NCBI GenBank assembly: GCA_022813625.1
Contig: JAKLMB010000008.1
Coordinates: 744,001 to 808,000, forward strand
Direction of reading: 5' to 3'
DNA: 64,000 bases
Source of the DNA: Aaosphaeria pasadenensis
Lineage: Eukaryota; Ascomycota; Dothideomycetes; Pleosporales
Part shown: in pieces, positions 41,733-53,678 of the stretch
How positions within the stretch are numbered: position 1 is the first letter of the stretch
Layout of the letters: each line of letters opens with the position of its first letter
Made by a program: the position numbers and the translations under genes
The notes under the pieces: generated by a model
What the model was told of the DNA's origin: nothing
What the model saw: only the letters and a program-made list of their open reading frames with translations
The model's database searches: none

Positions 41733-43418
41733 ATGCATGAGGAACTACATGAACAACAAAAATCTCAACAGCAATACTCGACGTCTATCTCAGGAGGCAC
41801 CGAAAATAAACCTGCAAAACCAAAACTAGGAGGCCATGCGAAACGCTTCTGGGGCATCTTTGCCGCTCTCTGCATTCTCTCCTTCACATCTGCCCTCGAC
41901 GTCGCCATCATTACCACCGCTCTTCCCAAAATCACAGCCGAGATTGGTGGCCCTACGCAGTATGTTTGGATAGCAAACTCCTTTGTGGTGGCCTCTTCGG
42001 TTCTACAGCCACTGGTGGGTCAACTGGCCAACATATTTGGTCGTAGATCTCCACTCATCGTATGTGTCGCTCTCTTCGCCTTAGGGAGCGGTGTAGCTGG
42101 CGGAGCACATGATCCGGGCATGCTGGTTGCCGGACGCACTGTGCAGGGCGTAGGTGCCGGAGGCATCTATGTACTTTTAGACATCGTGTGCTGCGATCTG
42201 GTTCCCCTTCGGGAGCGCGGGATGTATCTTGGCCTGATGAACTCGTGGGCTGGCGTTGCCGCGGGTATTGGGCCTGTCGTCGGTGGTGCTCTGGCGGACT
42301 CTAACTGGCGTTGGATATTCTACCTTAACATTCCCATCTGCGGTTTGGCACTGGGCGTGATCCTTCTATTCATGCGTTTGAAGACCGGAGCCCAAGAGAA
42401 CAGCATCCCAAAACTCAACCAGATTGATTATCTGGGCAACTTGATCTTCATCCCCAGCATGGTCGCCCTGCTCTATGGCCTAGTTACGGGCGGAATTGCT
42501 CATCCATGGTCATCATGGCGCATAATTCTCCCTGTCGTTATCGGTATAGTGGGCTGGATATCTTTCCATATCCAACAACTTTTCACGACCGTCCCAAGTG
42601 TACCCACTCGCCTCTTCAGCAACCGCACCTCAGCCACAGCCTACATATTGACATTCACGTCGAGCGTCCTCGTACAAGCCCTGTCCTACTTCCTTCCAGT
42701 CTTCTTCCAAGCGATATTGGGCACAACCGTCCTTCGCTCGGGGACCAACCTTCTCCCATTCGCGCTCGGCACACTGATCTTTGCCATCATAGGTGGCGTC
42801 CTCCTTAGTAAATTCGGCCTCTATAAACCCCTCCATGCCACTGCCTTCGCTCTATCCGCCCTGGCCTTCGGCCTTCTCACCATTCTCAATACCACTACCG
42901 CAAGATGGGTCATATTCCAACTCATCGCGAGTGCGGGCTCCGGCATCATTCTCTCGTGTCTCCTTCCAGCCATCATGGCTGCGCTTCCTGAGTCAGACGT
43001 CGCCGCTGCAAGCGCATTATACAGCTTCATCCGCACCTTCGGGTACATATGGGGCGTGACCATGCCGTCTATCATCTTCAACGGCGTCTTCAATAACAAC
43101 CTTTCCGTTATTTCGCAGGCGTCCCTGCGCGAGCAACTAAAGGACGGCGCTGCATATGCGTTTGCGAGTGAGATGCATCGGATACGCCATACGCTGGATC
43201 CGCGTGTGCTCGGTGAGGTTGCGGAGGTATACATGCGTAGCTTGAGGGCGATCTGGTGGGTCGGGCTGGGGATTAGTATCGTTAGCTTTTTTGCTGTGTT
43301 TGTGGAGCGTGGGTTGGAGCTGAGGAAGGAATTGGAGACGGAGTATGGGCTTGCTGAGCAAGACGAAAAGAGTAAAGATAATGATCGGGAAAAGAATGGT
43401 GGGCCGGAGGGCAATTGA
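41733..43418 (+). CDS. MFS multidrug transporter, DHA2 (14-TM) family
   Basis: A proton-driven exporter of 561 residues with no introns. After a hydrophilic 35-residue N-terminus the helices begin. The DHA2 strings ALDVAIITTALPKI, YVWIANSFVVASSVLQP, GQLANIFGRRSPL (motif A), GRTVQGVGAGGIYVL, and AGVAAGIGPVVGGALAD followed by NWRWIFYLNIPICG are all intact. About 14 hydrophobic segments can be counted, and a charged C-terminal tail follows. Such pumps export fungal metabolites or drugs from the plasma membrane. It is paired divergently with the BBE-like oxidase. No polyketide or peptide synthase is nearby, so cargo cannot be named. Confidence 0.92.
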   Translation: MHEELHEQQKSQQQYSTSISGGTENKPAKPKLGGHAKRFWGIFAALCILSFTSALDVAIITTALPKITAEIGGPTQYVWIANSFVVASSVLQPLVGQLANIFGRRSPLIVCVALFALGSGVAGGAHDPGMLVAGRTVQGVGAGGIYVLLDIVCCDLVPLRERGMYLGLMNSWAGVAAGIGPVVGGALADSNWRWIFYLNIPICGLALGVILLFMRLKTGAQENSIPKLNQIDYLGNLIFIPSMVALLYGLVTGGIAHPWSSWRIILPVVIGIVGWISFHIQQLFTTVPSVPTRLFSNRTSATAYILTFTSSVLVQALSYFLPVFFQAILGTTVLRSGTNLLPFALGTLIFAIIGGVLLSKFGLYKPLHATAFALSALAFGLLTILNTTTARWVIFQLIASAGSGIILSCLLPAIMAALPESDVAAASALYSFIRTFGYIWGVTMPSIIFNGVFNNNLSVISQASLREQLKDGAAYAFASEMHRIRHTLDPRVLGEVAEVYMRSLRAIWWVGLGISIVSFFAVFVERGLELRKELETEYGLAEQDEKSKDNDREKNGGPEGN

Positions 43419-44450
43419 ACTTTTATCTACTGTCTACTTTCTCGTCTTTCATTTCTGCTTATTCTCAGGTAGTGCAAAGATAACCCAGCCGGTATCATCC
43501 TACTAACCCTACCAGCGTTTGGGCCACCCTGGGCCTCACTCACTTTCACCTCTTATTTTCGACCTATATAAGGGCTCTAATTTGCAAGAACCTTCAAGAA
43601 TTCCGAGGCTCTAGCGAATTTCGGTCCCTATATCGAAGTAGCTTTAGCTTTTCTACGACCTGTGTGGCCGGAGTGGAATCCTCGATTTCACAAAGCCTGC
43701 ACAGTGTTAAAGAGTCATACATCGGATACTGCACATTAGCATTGATTTTCTGTTCTGTCTTTTCGGGAACAACTCAGGTTCAAATCCGGGTTGTTTCTAC
43801 TTTTCTTTTTTTGCTTTTTTTTCTTTTTCATCTCATCTTTTCATAGTCCCTGCATAAAAGCTCTCTGTGGCATCTTCTCCATAAAGCTTCGGATATAGGG
43901 CGCTAATTATTTCTCTTTGATATTTCTGATAGAGAGCTACTCAGATATCTGAGGTACATATGTCATTAACGAATATTGCCATAGCATAAATCAACAATGT
44001 TCCATTAAATGGAAAACAACAATACATGCCTTAACTTGATACCATTTCATAGGAAGGTCTTGGCTTACGATGATCTGTGTCGAACTAATCCTGCTTTTCT
44101 TCGCGACTGTGCCTCCTAAAGGCTTACAATGACGCAGCGGCGATGATTTGATTTGTCTATACGATCTGCAAGACAGCTTAAAATCGTAGCTGACCAGGTT
44201 TTGATACTGTTTGATTGAGGCGTGGTTTGCTAACACCACATGTCTTAGTAGGAATCGACCATATAAGTGAAGGGCAAAGCATAAAGATAGCTGAATAAAT
44301 CAAGTAAAGCCGAATATTCCTGCCGATTCATGATAAAACGGTGCCATCATCGCCTAGAATACACCTCTATCACCGACGACCATGCAAGCCAACAACATCC
44401 CTTCTTTGATTCACATCTCCTCACACAACACTCCACCGTCAGAAGCAGCT
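43419..44450. other. intergenic, no gene seen
   Basis: About 1.0 kb of MFS 3' flank and A+T-rich sequence with T-rich tracts near 43800-43840. A tRNA B-box look-alike at 43780 was examined and rejected. Confidence 0.4.
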
Positions 44451-44660
44451 GCTATGCTCGCTCTCACTATCTTTGCCTTCTTCCTACTTTCCAGTCTCGT
44501 TCGCTACCTTCGAAAAATCATCAAGGCCATGAATCTTTCGATCGCAGTCACTAGGATACCTGTCGCGAGTAAGCGTTCCATCGTTTCATTCTCCTGGCTC
44601 AATCTCTTCCAACATGACTCATACCAAAACAGGACTACATTGATGACGAGCGAGAAATAA
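44451..44660 (+). pseudogene. possible orphan first exon of a cytochrome P450 (membrane anchor only)
   Basis: From the ATG at 44454 the frame reads MLALTIFAFFLLSSLVRYLR, then a short basic linker and AVTRIPVAS, followed by a GTAAGC donor-like site near 44569. A hydrophobic anchor, basic linker and short beta strand before an intron is how many fungal P450 genes begin. Nothing P450-like follows: no later exon, heme motif or I-helix appears before the GH79 gene. It may be a truncated relic or chance. Weak call. Confidence 0.25.
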
Positions 44661-45020
44661 ATACAATTCGGCCAAGCACTTGGATACCTTCGATGCTTTA
44701 GTAGCAATTAGTTGTCGCCTATCGCTTGGGGCGGAGGGAAGGGGGGCCTAAAGTTTCAGCGGTGTTATGAAGATCTTACCAACTGGTCAACACTCCCAGC
44801 ATAAGGTCTAATAGTATACACAAGGAAAATAGCGTATGTTTTGATAAAGATCATGGAAATTACTTATCGTTCTTATATTGAACTGACCTTCATACAATGA
44901 TACCGTCTGATGTAACTGAAATGTGAAACTAAAGTCTTAGAGTAGCTATGAAGCCCCTAAATCTACTCAACATCAAAATCTGAAATGGTAGTATGTGCAT
45001 TCTATTAGGTGTACAAGTTA

Positions 45021-46823
45021 CTATTGTTTAACAACGACAACAGCTTCTGAAGCCAGAAGCGTCACAATCCCATCCTCAACTCTCTCAACGTCTCTGGAGC
45101 CCTCGATCTTACCCTCAGAATTGACGCTCTGGCCTGCCCAGGTCAGTCCCGTTCTAGCATCAGATTGCGGACCCGTCAAGCGCCGGACCTTAGCTGCAGG
45201 GCCAAGAATCGAGCTGACGTCGAAATCCACACCTGGCCTTTCCGAACCACCGTTGTACTCTTGGGTATTTAGCAGAATGAGTTTCTTCAATTCGCCCTTC
45301 TCATAGACGGCAAAATGAACGGCGGAGCTGGTGTCTAAGTTCGGCAGAGCCGCGATTGTGGCATCGCAGAGGTCTCCAACAACATCTGCCATGAACAGCA
45401 TAGCGTAGTACCTGGGAATTGATGTAAGTAAGATGCATAACACCCCAAACTTGTCGTGATTATACGCACGTAGGGAAAATGTGGGGACCGGGGTTGGCTT
45501 CAGTGCCCACGGGCTCCCACATGGAATAGAAGAAATCGCCTTGACCCATGTGGAAGAAGAAACGGTCCATCCCCGCGGCAGCACCCGATAGTGCGTAGTC
45601 AAGCTCCCACAAAGCTGCCCCGAGTGTGTTGGATACGCCGTCCTTCCCGTGGCATGCGACTGAGCCGGTCTCGCCCATGTGCACTTCTTTCCCAAGCGAC
45701 TTAGATGCGGAGATCTCCTCGCTGTACTGGTGAACAAGGTGTATGGTCTTCTTGTGATCCAGAAAGTTTGTCAAATTGACTTTCGCTGCGTCGGTAACTA
45801 TTGTCACTCACCCTGTTAGTCTTACAGTTATTTACACGCGGTAGAAGTGATCGTAGAGGTTGTTCGAAACATACCGTTACAGATGTTGTAGGGATACCCG
45901 TGCAGAGACATGTACTCAATTCCAGAGATATTCTGGGGCAAGCCAATCTTGACCAACTCCGCAATAGTCAAATCCGAATCGAAGTCCTGGGGGGGTCCTG
46001 CGAATGATGGAAACTGGAATTTGACATCCCCAGGCTGGCGTGACTCCAACCGTGGCAGCCACTCGTTCATTTGCGCAGCATAGGCCTCTGCGTTGTACCC
46101 TTCAGGTCGGAAGAGTTTTCCGTACAGGTTTACTTCATTTCCAAGCTCGTACGCCATAACTAATTCTTGGTCCAGGTATTTTAATGCACCATCAAGCTCG
46201 GTCTGAGCGATACTGTACGTGTCTGTAATGAAGAAGAGTGACATCAGCAACCCAGATAAACAGGCCGTGTCTAAATGCGGGTATACATACTGTTTCGAAA
46301 ATTGAGGCCAAGAATGAGAGGAGTTCCAAATGGTATATTTTCTATCAGAACAGTAAAGAAGTCCTTATTGAAGGTGAGCGAAACCGCCTCGGTGGTCTTT
46401 GGGTCGTTTGGATCATTCTTCACGACTCTGTGCAGTGTATCGGTGCAGTTCTCGCAAAAGTCGGCTCGATCCTGAGTGTTGCCACCGATCCGAAGAATGG
46501 GTGGGCTGCGTGCTCGTTCGGCGACGTTCTGAAGAAGTTGGAGGGAAAAGTTGTTGGGCTTTCCGACGTCGCCGAAAAAGTCGAGCGTGTTGCCAAATCT
46601 GCGTGCGCGCACAACTTCTCAGTGACCATTCATTATCCAACAAGAGAATTATGACTTACTCAATGGACAAGCTTATCAAGTCCTTATGCAAAGGCAAGGA
46701 TACTACAGCGGCTTCGGACACATTGAAATGAACGTTCGAGCGAACGGACAGATATCTCTTACTATCAAATGGTACTGCAAGTGCGCTCCCAGCCAAAGAC
46801 AGATAGAGTAGACTGTTCAACAT
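45021..46823 (-). CDS. secreted GH79 beta-glucuronidase-like glycosidase
   Basis: A retaining glycoside hydrolase, probably removing glucuronic acid or 4-O-methylglucuronic acid from plant or fungal glycoproteins/polysaccharides outside the cell. Five exons, 46823-46660, 46598-46291, 46222-45875, 45797-45470 and 45411-45021, give 512 residues. Signal peptide MLNSLLYLSLAGSALA. The barrel has ILRIGGNTQDRA, the acid/base motif ELGNEVN (Glu187), YMSLHGYPYN and the nucleophile motif HMGETGSVACHG (Glu316), both at positions expected for GH79. The C-terminal beta domain (Glyco_hydro_79C) runs to EAVVVVKQ. All joins keep phase and most introns are 58-77 bp. It is not obviously linked to the neighbours and is probably a plant-biomass or cell-wall enzyme. 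Confidence 0.88.
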
Positions 46824-47809
46824 AATGGTATGTGTACTTCTGGCGTCCTCTTCGGGTCTCCTTGAAACGGTTTCTGGCTATTGGTACTTCTACATCATAT
46901 TATATACTAAACTACAATGATCAGCGTTATGTCTTCTTATGCTCTGTAAGTAGGACAAGCAATTGATTTTCCAGCATCTAGCCCAGAATGTCCCGCGATC
47001 GCCAACAATTCTTCCGCCCACTCGTAACAATCATTGAACGGAAAAAGGCCATTGCCATTCTTCTATAAAGGTTCTAGCTGCGAGAACGCCCCAGAAAGAG
47101 CTTCCCACGATGGTGCCAATTACTTAACTAACCCGGATTTTCCCCACCAGCGGTTATCTCGGCTTGCGGGGTATAAAGTGTATACCTTCATGATCATCAC
47201 AAATCTGTGGAGACTCAGGAACGACTAGGGTGGTGAGCCAGTCAAACGTCTTCAAGGCCGAACACGAACTCGGGGTGCACGGGCATGGTCTAATAAAATA
47301 AGCAACGATTGCCATAGCAAGGCAACTTGCTTACTGTTACGACGACATTGGTGCAAATTGACAGAGGATGATAATTAGCCTCGTACCATTGATTCGTTAA
47401 TACGAACGAGGAGGTAGGTTAGTAGGTATTACGTAGATGTACTCCGTACACAGTATGGAATACAAAATGAAGAGCACTGCCGCTCCCTCACCGAAAATAT
47501 CGGTGTCTTCTCCGAAGCACTTCAGTACTTTCTCCGAGTACTTTCTTCTACAGTCCGACATCTGGATACAATGGGATATAGTCGAAGTTCGAGAAACCTA
47601 TGTACTCGCAGTAAGGCTGGAGTACCACTACTAGTCCAAGTATAGGTAACACTGCTTTGATATAAGGTAGAAGTAGTGCTTTAAGACTAACATTCAGATA
47701 TGTGTCTAAAGGGATAAGTGGCTGTTGTAGCTCGAGCATTGGAACATAGGTAGCCACGTCAGTTACCAGTGTACATCCATCATACCATCCACGCCCCTTC
47801 ATTCACCAT
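46824..47809. other. GH79 promoter and P450 3' flank, no gene seen
   Basis: 986 bp. A TATA-like TATTATATACTAAAC lies near 46900, about 75 bases upstream of the GH79 start on its strand. Short open frames in the interval have no motifs. Confidence 0.35.
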
Positions 47810-49574
47810 TCAACCATCTAAGATCTCTACACGACAAGGATACCCCTCAGAAGGATGCGTCCCCGCCTTCTCAGTCTGATACACCCTATCCCCCCTCACA
47901 GTCCTCACTTCCTCCCTCGCCAACCACCTCTTCATCCTCCCCCACAGCCCCTTCCGCTGTTCCTGGATCCTCCCCCACTCCTCATACGCCTCGCTGAACC
48001 TAAACGCCCTAGCCGTCATAACCAACACGATCTTCACCTCCAGCAGCGCCAGTTCCTGCCCGATGCATCGCCGCGGGCCGATGTCGAACGCGCGCCACGC
48101 GCCCTCGGGCGGATACAACGCGTGCCCCGGCTCCACGAGCCACCGCTCAGGCAGAAACTCCATGGGCCGCGGCCAGACGCGCGGGTTCGTGTGGAGGCCC
48201 TGGTGCATGAGGAGGATGTTGAGGCCTTGTGTAGGGAGGACTTGGCCGTTGAGCGCGGTGAGGTTGACGTCTGGGCTGCCGAGGCGCATGTTGGCGGCTG
48301 GGGGGTAGAGGCGGAGGGTTTCTTTGACGAAGGCGAGGGTGTAGCGGCATTTGGAGAGGAGGTGTGGGGAGGAGCGGAGGAGGGCGGCGGTTTGGGAGGG
48401 GGTGGAGCGAAGGCCGAAGATGGAGTCGTGTTCGTTTTGGAGGAGGGATAGCGCGGTGGGGTTGCGGGTCATTGTGTGGATGGCGAAGGCGATGGTGGAG
48501 GAGGTGGTGTCGTTGCCGGCGAAGAGGAAGAGGCGGATGTGGTTGGAGACTATGGCGGCGAAGTCGTCGTCTAGTGTGGATGATTGTTGGAGGTGTTGCT
48601 TGTCTTTTTCCGCAATGTACGCTTCTAATGCCAACGAGATAACGGAGAGTGGACGCTTTGGCTGTTCGTGCGGATTTGCTAGTCGGTCTGCTTTCAGCTC
48701 TTTGAAGCGATGGTGGAGTTCCTTTTTTATGTAGTTGACCATCTTTCGACCGTAATACTTCTGGATGATCGGTCGCAGGGGATTGAGTAGCACCCGAGGA
48801 TCCCAAAAGGAATGCCACCGAGTAATGGTGTTCAAAGCGGTTGGGATGATATGCTCAGAGCGTTGATAATCGATATTCGAGTCGAGCGTAACTTTCATGA
48901 TGATGTCGAAAGTCAGTCGCGTCGCGAACTCATCCAACGAGAAAATGCTACCCTTCCCAGCCTCAATACGGAGTTTCTCGTTGAAGACCTCACAGCAGTC
49001 CACAATAAAAGGAACATGATTCGTCAATTTCTGAGCGCTGAACCCAGGATTGAGGAGAGTCCGCCACTTCTTCCAGTCCGCTTCATTCATTGAAAGTATA
49101 CTCGGTCCACCAACGATGGGTTCCACAGAGTCTCCAGCCAGGGGCGGCTTCGGGAGAGCGAGTTTCTGTGTCACCAAGTTGGCTACCTCCGGGTTGGAGA
49201 CGACAACCGAGGATGGGTAGCTTGGCCAGAGATCGATAAGGAACATCTCTGTATCTGCGAATTCTTGACTCAGCTCTTGCATGGCTAGGCCGACGTTTGC
49301 AAGTGGTGGGTAGCGGCTCGTGTAGCGAAGCAGCACAAAAGAATGACCGAAGAACCAGCTCCAGCCATCCGGCATAGGCTGTGATAGCGTTAGTCTGAAT
49401 TGGTTGGCATGAGGCAAAACTTACGAAACCTTGTTTGCGTAGGCGATTGATGAACGACCGGTGTCGATACACCGCTAAGATGAGGTACATAAGGCCCGTT
49501 GTCGCAATGGCAGCAATGGCAACGATGATACCTCGCGATATCATGATGACCTGGAAGAGCTCAGTGATGAACAT
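47810..49574 (-). CDS. cytochrome P450 monooxygenase, ER-anchored
   Basis: A heme monooxygenase of 572 residues in two exons, 49574-49425 and 49378-47810. The first exon encodes the membrane anchor (IIVAIAAIATTGLMYLILAV) and a basic linker ending RKQGF; the second starts PMPDGWSWFFGHS. Core motifs: I-helix AGNDTTSS, ExxR in KETLRLYPPAANMR, the PERF-like FLPERW and the heme loop FDIGPRRCIGQ (Cys about 488). The sequence style resembles the StcS/AflN-like group of fungal P450s, but I cannot assign a CYP family without a search. The C-terminal coding strand alternates G-rich and C-rich blocks (48360-48580), making the antisense look open over long stretches. A sulfotransferase-like gene lies upstream in the same orientation; no pathway link is shown. 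Confidence 0.9.
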
Positions 49575-50306
49575 TTATTAGAAAAGGTAAGTTGGGATAA
49601 CTTTCACGAGAAAATGATGGTGAGAGAAGGAACAGAATTAAATTCCATTATGATTAAGCCCACACGGCACAGCTTTGCTAACGAAAGCATCTGTTGTATA
49701 CATAATTAATTGAGGCACAGTCTAGGATCCTAGTTGCTTACAGGATGCGCGCCGAAGTCAGGTCCATTCATAATAACAGCAAGAGAAGACAAGCTTGAAC
49801 AGAAACATTAGCGAGAGCCTATTTGGACTGATTGGGTTCATTATCTGACCTCGCCGCATTCCTTTTGATTGACATGCGGCGTAGAGGTGGGCCGGCTTAC
49901 CACGAAACAAGACTATTCATTTTCTCGAGTGGCGTGGTTGAGATTTCTAAAATCAGTGTTGTGATGATTAGCATGGAATGTAGGGGATATTGGCCTAAAA
50001 AGCATGAATACACGTAAATGAAAGATTTTTGTTAGTTATGAGCTATACGAGGCGCAAGGAAGTTCAGTTGAGCGAAACGTATAGAAATCGCGACGGACTG
50101 AACATTGTGTATTACTCATTGCCTGACTCGAAATCTCGACACCACGTATGTACGTTCGAGTGGCTATAACCTCTATTCGTTAATCCAAGTCTGAGATGCT
50201 CTACTCCAAGAGCTTTGTATCAATTAGCGTCGTCTGCACCATTCCTTTCAAATCCTTCTGAACACCAAAGAAACGAACGATTCCAATCAACGCTTCAACC
50301 AAGCGA
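49575..50306. other. intergenic, no gene seen
   Basis: 732 bp of P450 promoter and sulfotransferase-like gene 3' flank. A+T-rich, no recognisable coding frame. Confidence 0.4.
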
Positions 50307-51980
50307 TTACGATGCAGGAGCTTTGATGGCAAACTGCTTCAAATACTCGTAGTCGGCAACATTAGCGGCAACAATGTCCCGGATGTGCTTCGCGCCCTTC
50401 TCGCCGTACTTCTCTGTCCACTCGGCGAAGGCTTCTTCGTCACTCTTTAGGACTTTCTTCTGTTTCAATGCAATGTTAGTCGAACTCTGCCCTACTGACA
50501 ATATGTCGCTGGGTCTACAGCGCCCATTAAAGGTGTTTGTAAAACATACATGCGTCCTGGCCTTCAATCCGGTACTGTTGATCGCGTCCTCATGGAAACC
50601 CTTCCACTTCTCAAAGGCTTCCTTGGCATTATTTTGATCCACGTCATTGTCCCATTCTAACATGGAAGGGTCGTACTCAATGCCCGTGCTCTCGCAAAAG
50701 ACTTTGAGGATAGCAGGGGGGTTGTCGAGCAAATCATCGGCGTCAACGACGGTGATATCCACGGCATTGCTAGTCCCATTGGTGCCATTAACGCCATTGG
50801 TATGAGACTCGCCGGCGAGCTTGGGGCCAACCTGTCCGACGGAACGAAGATAGTCAAACAAACGGCGCAACTCGGAATATCCGGCTTCGTCCGCTCTCAG
50901 GTACGTCCATCCGGTGAGCTCGTCAAGCGGAGGAATGGTGCAACGGTAGTAGGATGGAATGCTGTACTGAGGATGGCGGATCAAAAAAGCAAAATGGAAA
51001 CTTCCCAAAAGACCTTTCGGCACAATTGTGGGGTTTCCTTCCTCGGCTTTGGTATCATACGGATAAGGCCGCTGTCCCTTTGGTGAAGTGGGGGTTGTGT
51101 CCCGGATTTGAGTTGTGTCCGCACCAGCTGAAGCGTCGTAGTGTTTTAAGCTCGGAGCTATTCTTGCGGGTTCGTTCTCAAGGGGAAACCAGTAAAGGGC
51201 CATGTCCTTGACGAAAGCCCGCTTTCCCTAGATGCATTGTGAGCATGTGCCTCCCAAGAAGAACTTGGGCAAGCATCATCATGAAAATGCGTGGAAGAAA
51301 AGGAAAGAAAGATGGGCATAAAATTTTGCTTGTGCATATAAGTCTGCAGGAATTTGGGGAGAGAAGGTCGTGTGATATGATGCTGTTATCGTTGCAGTGG
51401 TACCAAGGTATATGTGGCTCACGGATTGGCGATGACAAGGGGGTCAGATCTCGGTATGTCGACGAGTTGTATCGCTCGTAGAGAACGCAATAAAGCCACC
51501 AAATAGCGTCATTTCGTGGGGAAGGGAAAGGGTCGAACACGTGAAGACGCGCTTCGCAAATGAGAGGAAAGCATTATGAAGGAGAAGCTGATTGGCCGGA
51601 ATAGACTTCAGATGGGAGATGGAGTGCGAACGGGGAGGGAGGTGAGGCATGTTCTGGGAGAAGAAAAGGATCCAACCTCAAGGTTCGGCTGTGCAAATCT
51701 GTCGAAGATGTTCTTGTAGGTGATCTTGCTGTAGCCGCTGCTTTCGCGCTCCTCTTCGCTTTCTTCATAGCGGAGTGCGATTCGTTCTGGGCCATAGTAA
51801 TAGGCATCGCCAAAGGGTTCGTGAAAGCACTTTAGCGTGTCACGGCGGGTCATGAACACCTTGATTCCAGGTTAGCATCGTCTATGGCGCGAGTTGAAAT
51901 GACCAGCTGGTACGAACCCGTTCAAAGGCTGTGGAGCATGCCCTAGGGTGGGTCGTTACGAAGAGTGGTTTGCCCGACAT
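50307..51980 (-). CDS. P-loop sulfotransferase-like protein
   Basis: A P-loop protein of the fungal sulfotransferase-like group, 358 residues. Exons 51980-51918, 51859-51677, 51227-50550 and 50459-50307, all phase 0. The N-terminal FVTTHPRACSTAFER is the phosphate-binding strand-loop-helix with the group's HPRxxST form, followed by VFMTRRDTLKCFHEPFGDAYYYG. GKRAFVKDMALYWF and FAFLIRHPQYSIPSYY carry the strand with RHP that would contact PAPS. An Asn/Gly run (TNGVNGTNGTSNAV) interrupts the C-terminal half. The second intron is 449 bp, unusual here where almost all are under 80 bp. Whether it transfers sulfate, and to what, is unknown; many fungal members are uncharacterised. Confidence 0.8.
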
Positions 51981-53583
51981 TGCGACTGTTTCCGATGTTG
52001 AATTCGAGACAATGTTTGAAGTAAGAAGTAAGAAGTGAAAATGCTCGACTATGAGAGTCCACGAAGACTAGGCGACAAGTACTATATAAGAAGACGATTG
52101 AGATGTGTCAAGGTCACTCTGGCACTGTCGACCGAACAGAGACCGGACGTAAACTAGCAGGGTTTTCTGTGGGCAGCGGGGGGGTGAACAACACTGGACT
52201 AGATGCCAACTTCCAATCCGCGACGGATGAGAGGGATGGAGTGGATGGGAAGGCGAGAACGACAAGTTAATTATAATTACTAGATTGCTCTAGGTATCCG
52301 TTGGGGGTGGACGGGTAGGGGCGCAATCGCCTGGGCCGGAGACGTGGTAGGCGGGTTGGATGTGGCATGTAGGCTAGACAAGGTGTACCACGTACCGCGC
52401 GCAGGGAAAGAAAGCGCCGCCCTGCCACGCGCTGTGTTCTACGGTGCGCCTCCAAGCCTTACTGGATGCCCATATCCAAACAGGGACAGCATCATGGTAG
52501 GCGACAGGTGGCGTTGAGATGGCCCATGGTGTACAGTACCGGTATGTCGCCCTGATGAAGCCACGGTGGGGTTGGTTACCCGAAAGGATTTGGTAGAGCT
52601 GGGGTGGGATAACAGTCTAACTGGTAGCGTTTCGGAGAAAGGCAATTGGGAAAAGGACGAGGCAAAATGAAAATGACAAGGGTCAGAGAGAAGGACACAG
52701 CGAGAATGTCATTGGAGTAAAAATCGGGTTTGCATAGAAAACCGTGTTCGAATTCTCATTCTACGAGGATAATTGTTGAGTGTACGGAGTAGGTGAGGTT
52801 GACTGGAGAGAGATTACGTCACTCTTTAATTCTCTTATTCTCACTAGCCGTTTCCTGCCCCTCAGTTAGTTCACGGGAGCTAGTCTGCATTGGGCCAAAC
52901 TGCTTCCCATTTTCGCTTGGCTCAAACCTCCATCGTTCTTCAACCTCACTTCGTCAGTGAGAATGGGTGATATTTGGCAGCGTTTCATTGACAATCACCA
53001 TGGCACACGTAGCAATTGCTTCAAACGAAGTCTCTCGACAAACACAATTCATTTCTGCTAGCAATCCTCTCACTATCGGTTCAATTGAAGCTCGAATAGC
53101 CATGGACTAGCGCACTGACTACTATCACAACGAAGACAATATTTGTGTTGAACTTTCCAATTATCTGACCTCAATTCCGCTTTGATTCTTTGGAGCCTGT
53201 ACCAATTGACTGCTCTATCCGCATTAATGAGCTATTGATCGAACAAGACCAAACCTTCGTTCCTCTGCCTCCTGCTACCATTGTGTGACCAAACAATAAC
53301 AGTACCATAGCACTCTCTATTATCACTTCCACCTTCACTTGCAATTGTTTATTTTGATACCCAATCAATGAGTCAACAATCCTATTGTAAAGAGGGATTT
53401 CCACGTGGCGCCGCTAGGCACCAAGCAGAAAATGGCGCCATCTCAGTACTGCCTTCACTTTCCAAACTCCCACCCTTTAAAAGCCCTCCCTCCCACAGTT
53501 CTTTGTCGCAAACCAACCACTTCCGCACACGAGCACATTTCTTTGGAAAGAAGAAGAAGAAGCTGACGAGAAGCTTGCAGATA
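51981..53583. other. 1.6-kb divergent intergenic region, no gene seen
   Basis: This stretch separates the sulfotransferase-like gene from the orphan gene at 53679, and local base composition becomes more GC-rich from about here rightwards. Several minus-strand frames near 52070-52645 are open but Pro/Ser/Arg-rich without motifs. I see only promoter and probable 5' UTR sequence. Confidence 0.35.
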
Positions 53584-53678
53584 CCATCACCATTCTCGTC
53601 ATCGTCACCATCCTCGTGACCATCACCATCATCATCATCATCATCATCATCGCCATCATCGTCATCGTTGGCATCAAC
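53584..53678 (+). repeat. imperfect (CAT)n microsatellite directly before an ATG
   Basis: CAT/CAC/CGT-type triplets repeat for about 95 bases and end one codon before the ATG at 53679. The core is eight or nine perfect ATC units near 53623-53650. It lies in the presumptive 5' UTR of the orphan gene. Confidence 0.85.

Noticed and set aside
43660..43800. tRNA-like A box (TGGCCGGAGTGG near 43661) and B box (GGTTCAAATCC near 43780)
   Set aside because: The boxes are about 120 bases apart, the T-stem has a mismatch and no matching acceptor stem could be drawn.
48147..48818. Long open frames antisense to and out of frame with the P450
   Set aside because: They are Arg/Pro/His-rich shadows caused by strand-biased GC-rich codons of the P450 exon, which has all family motifs.
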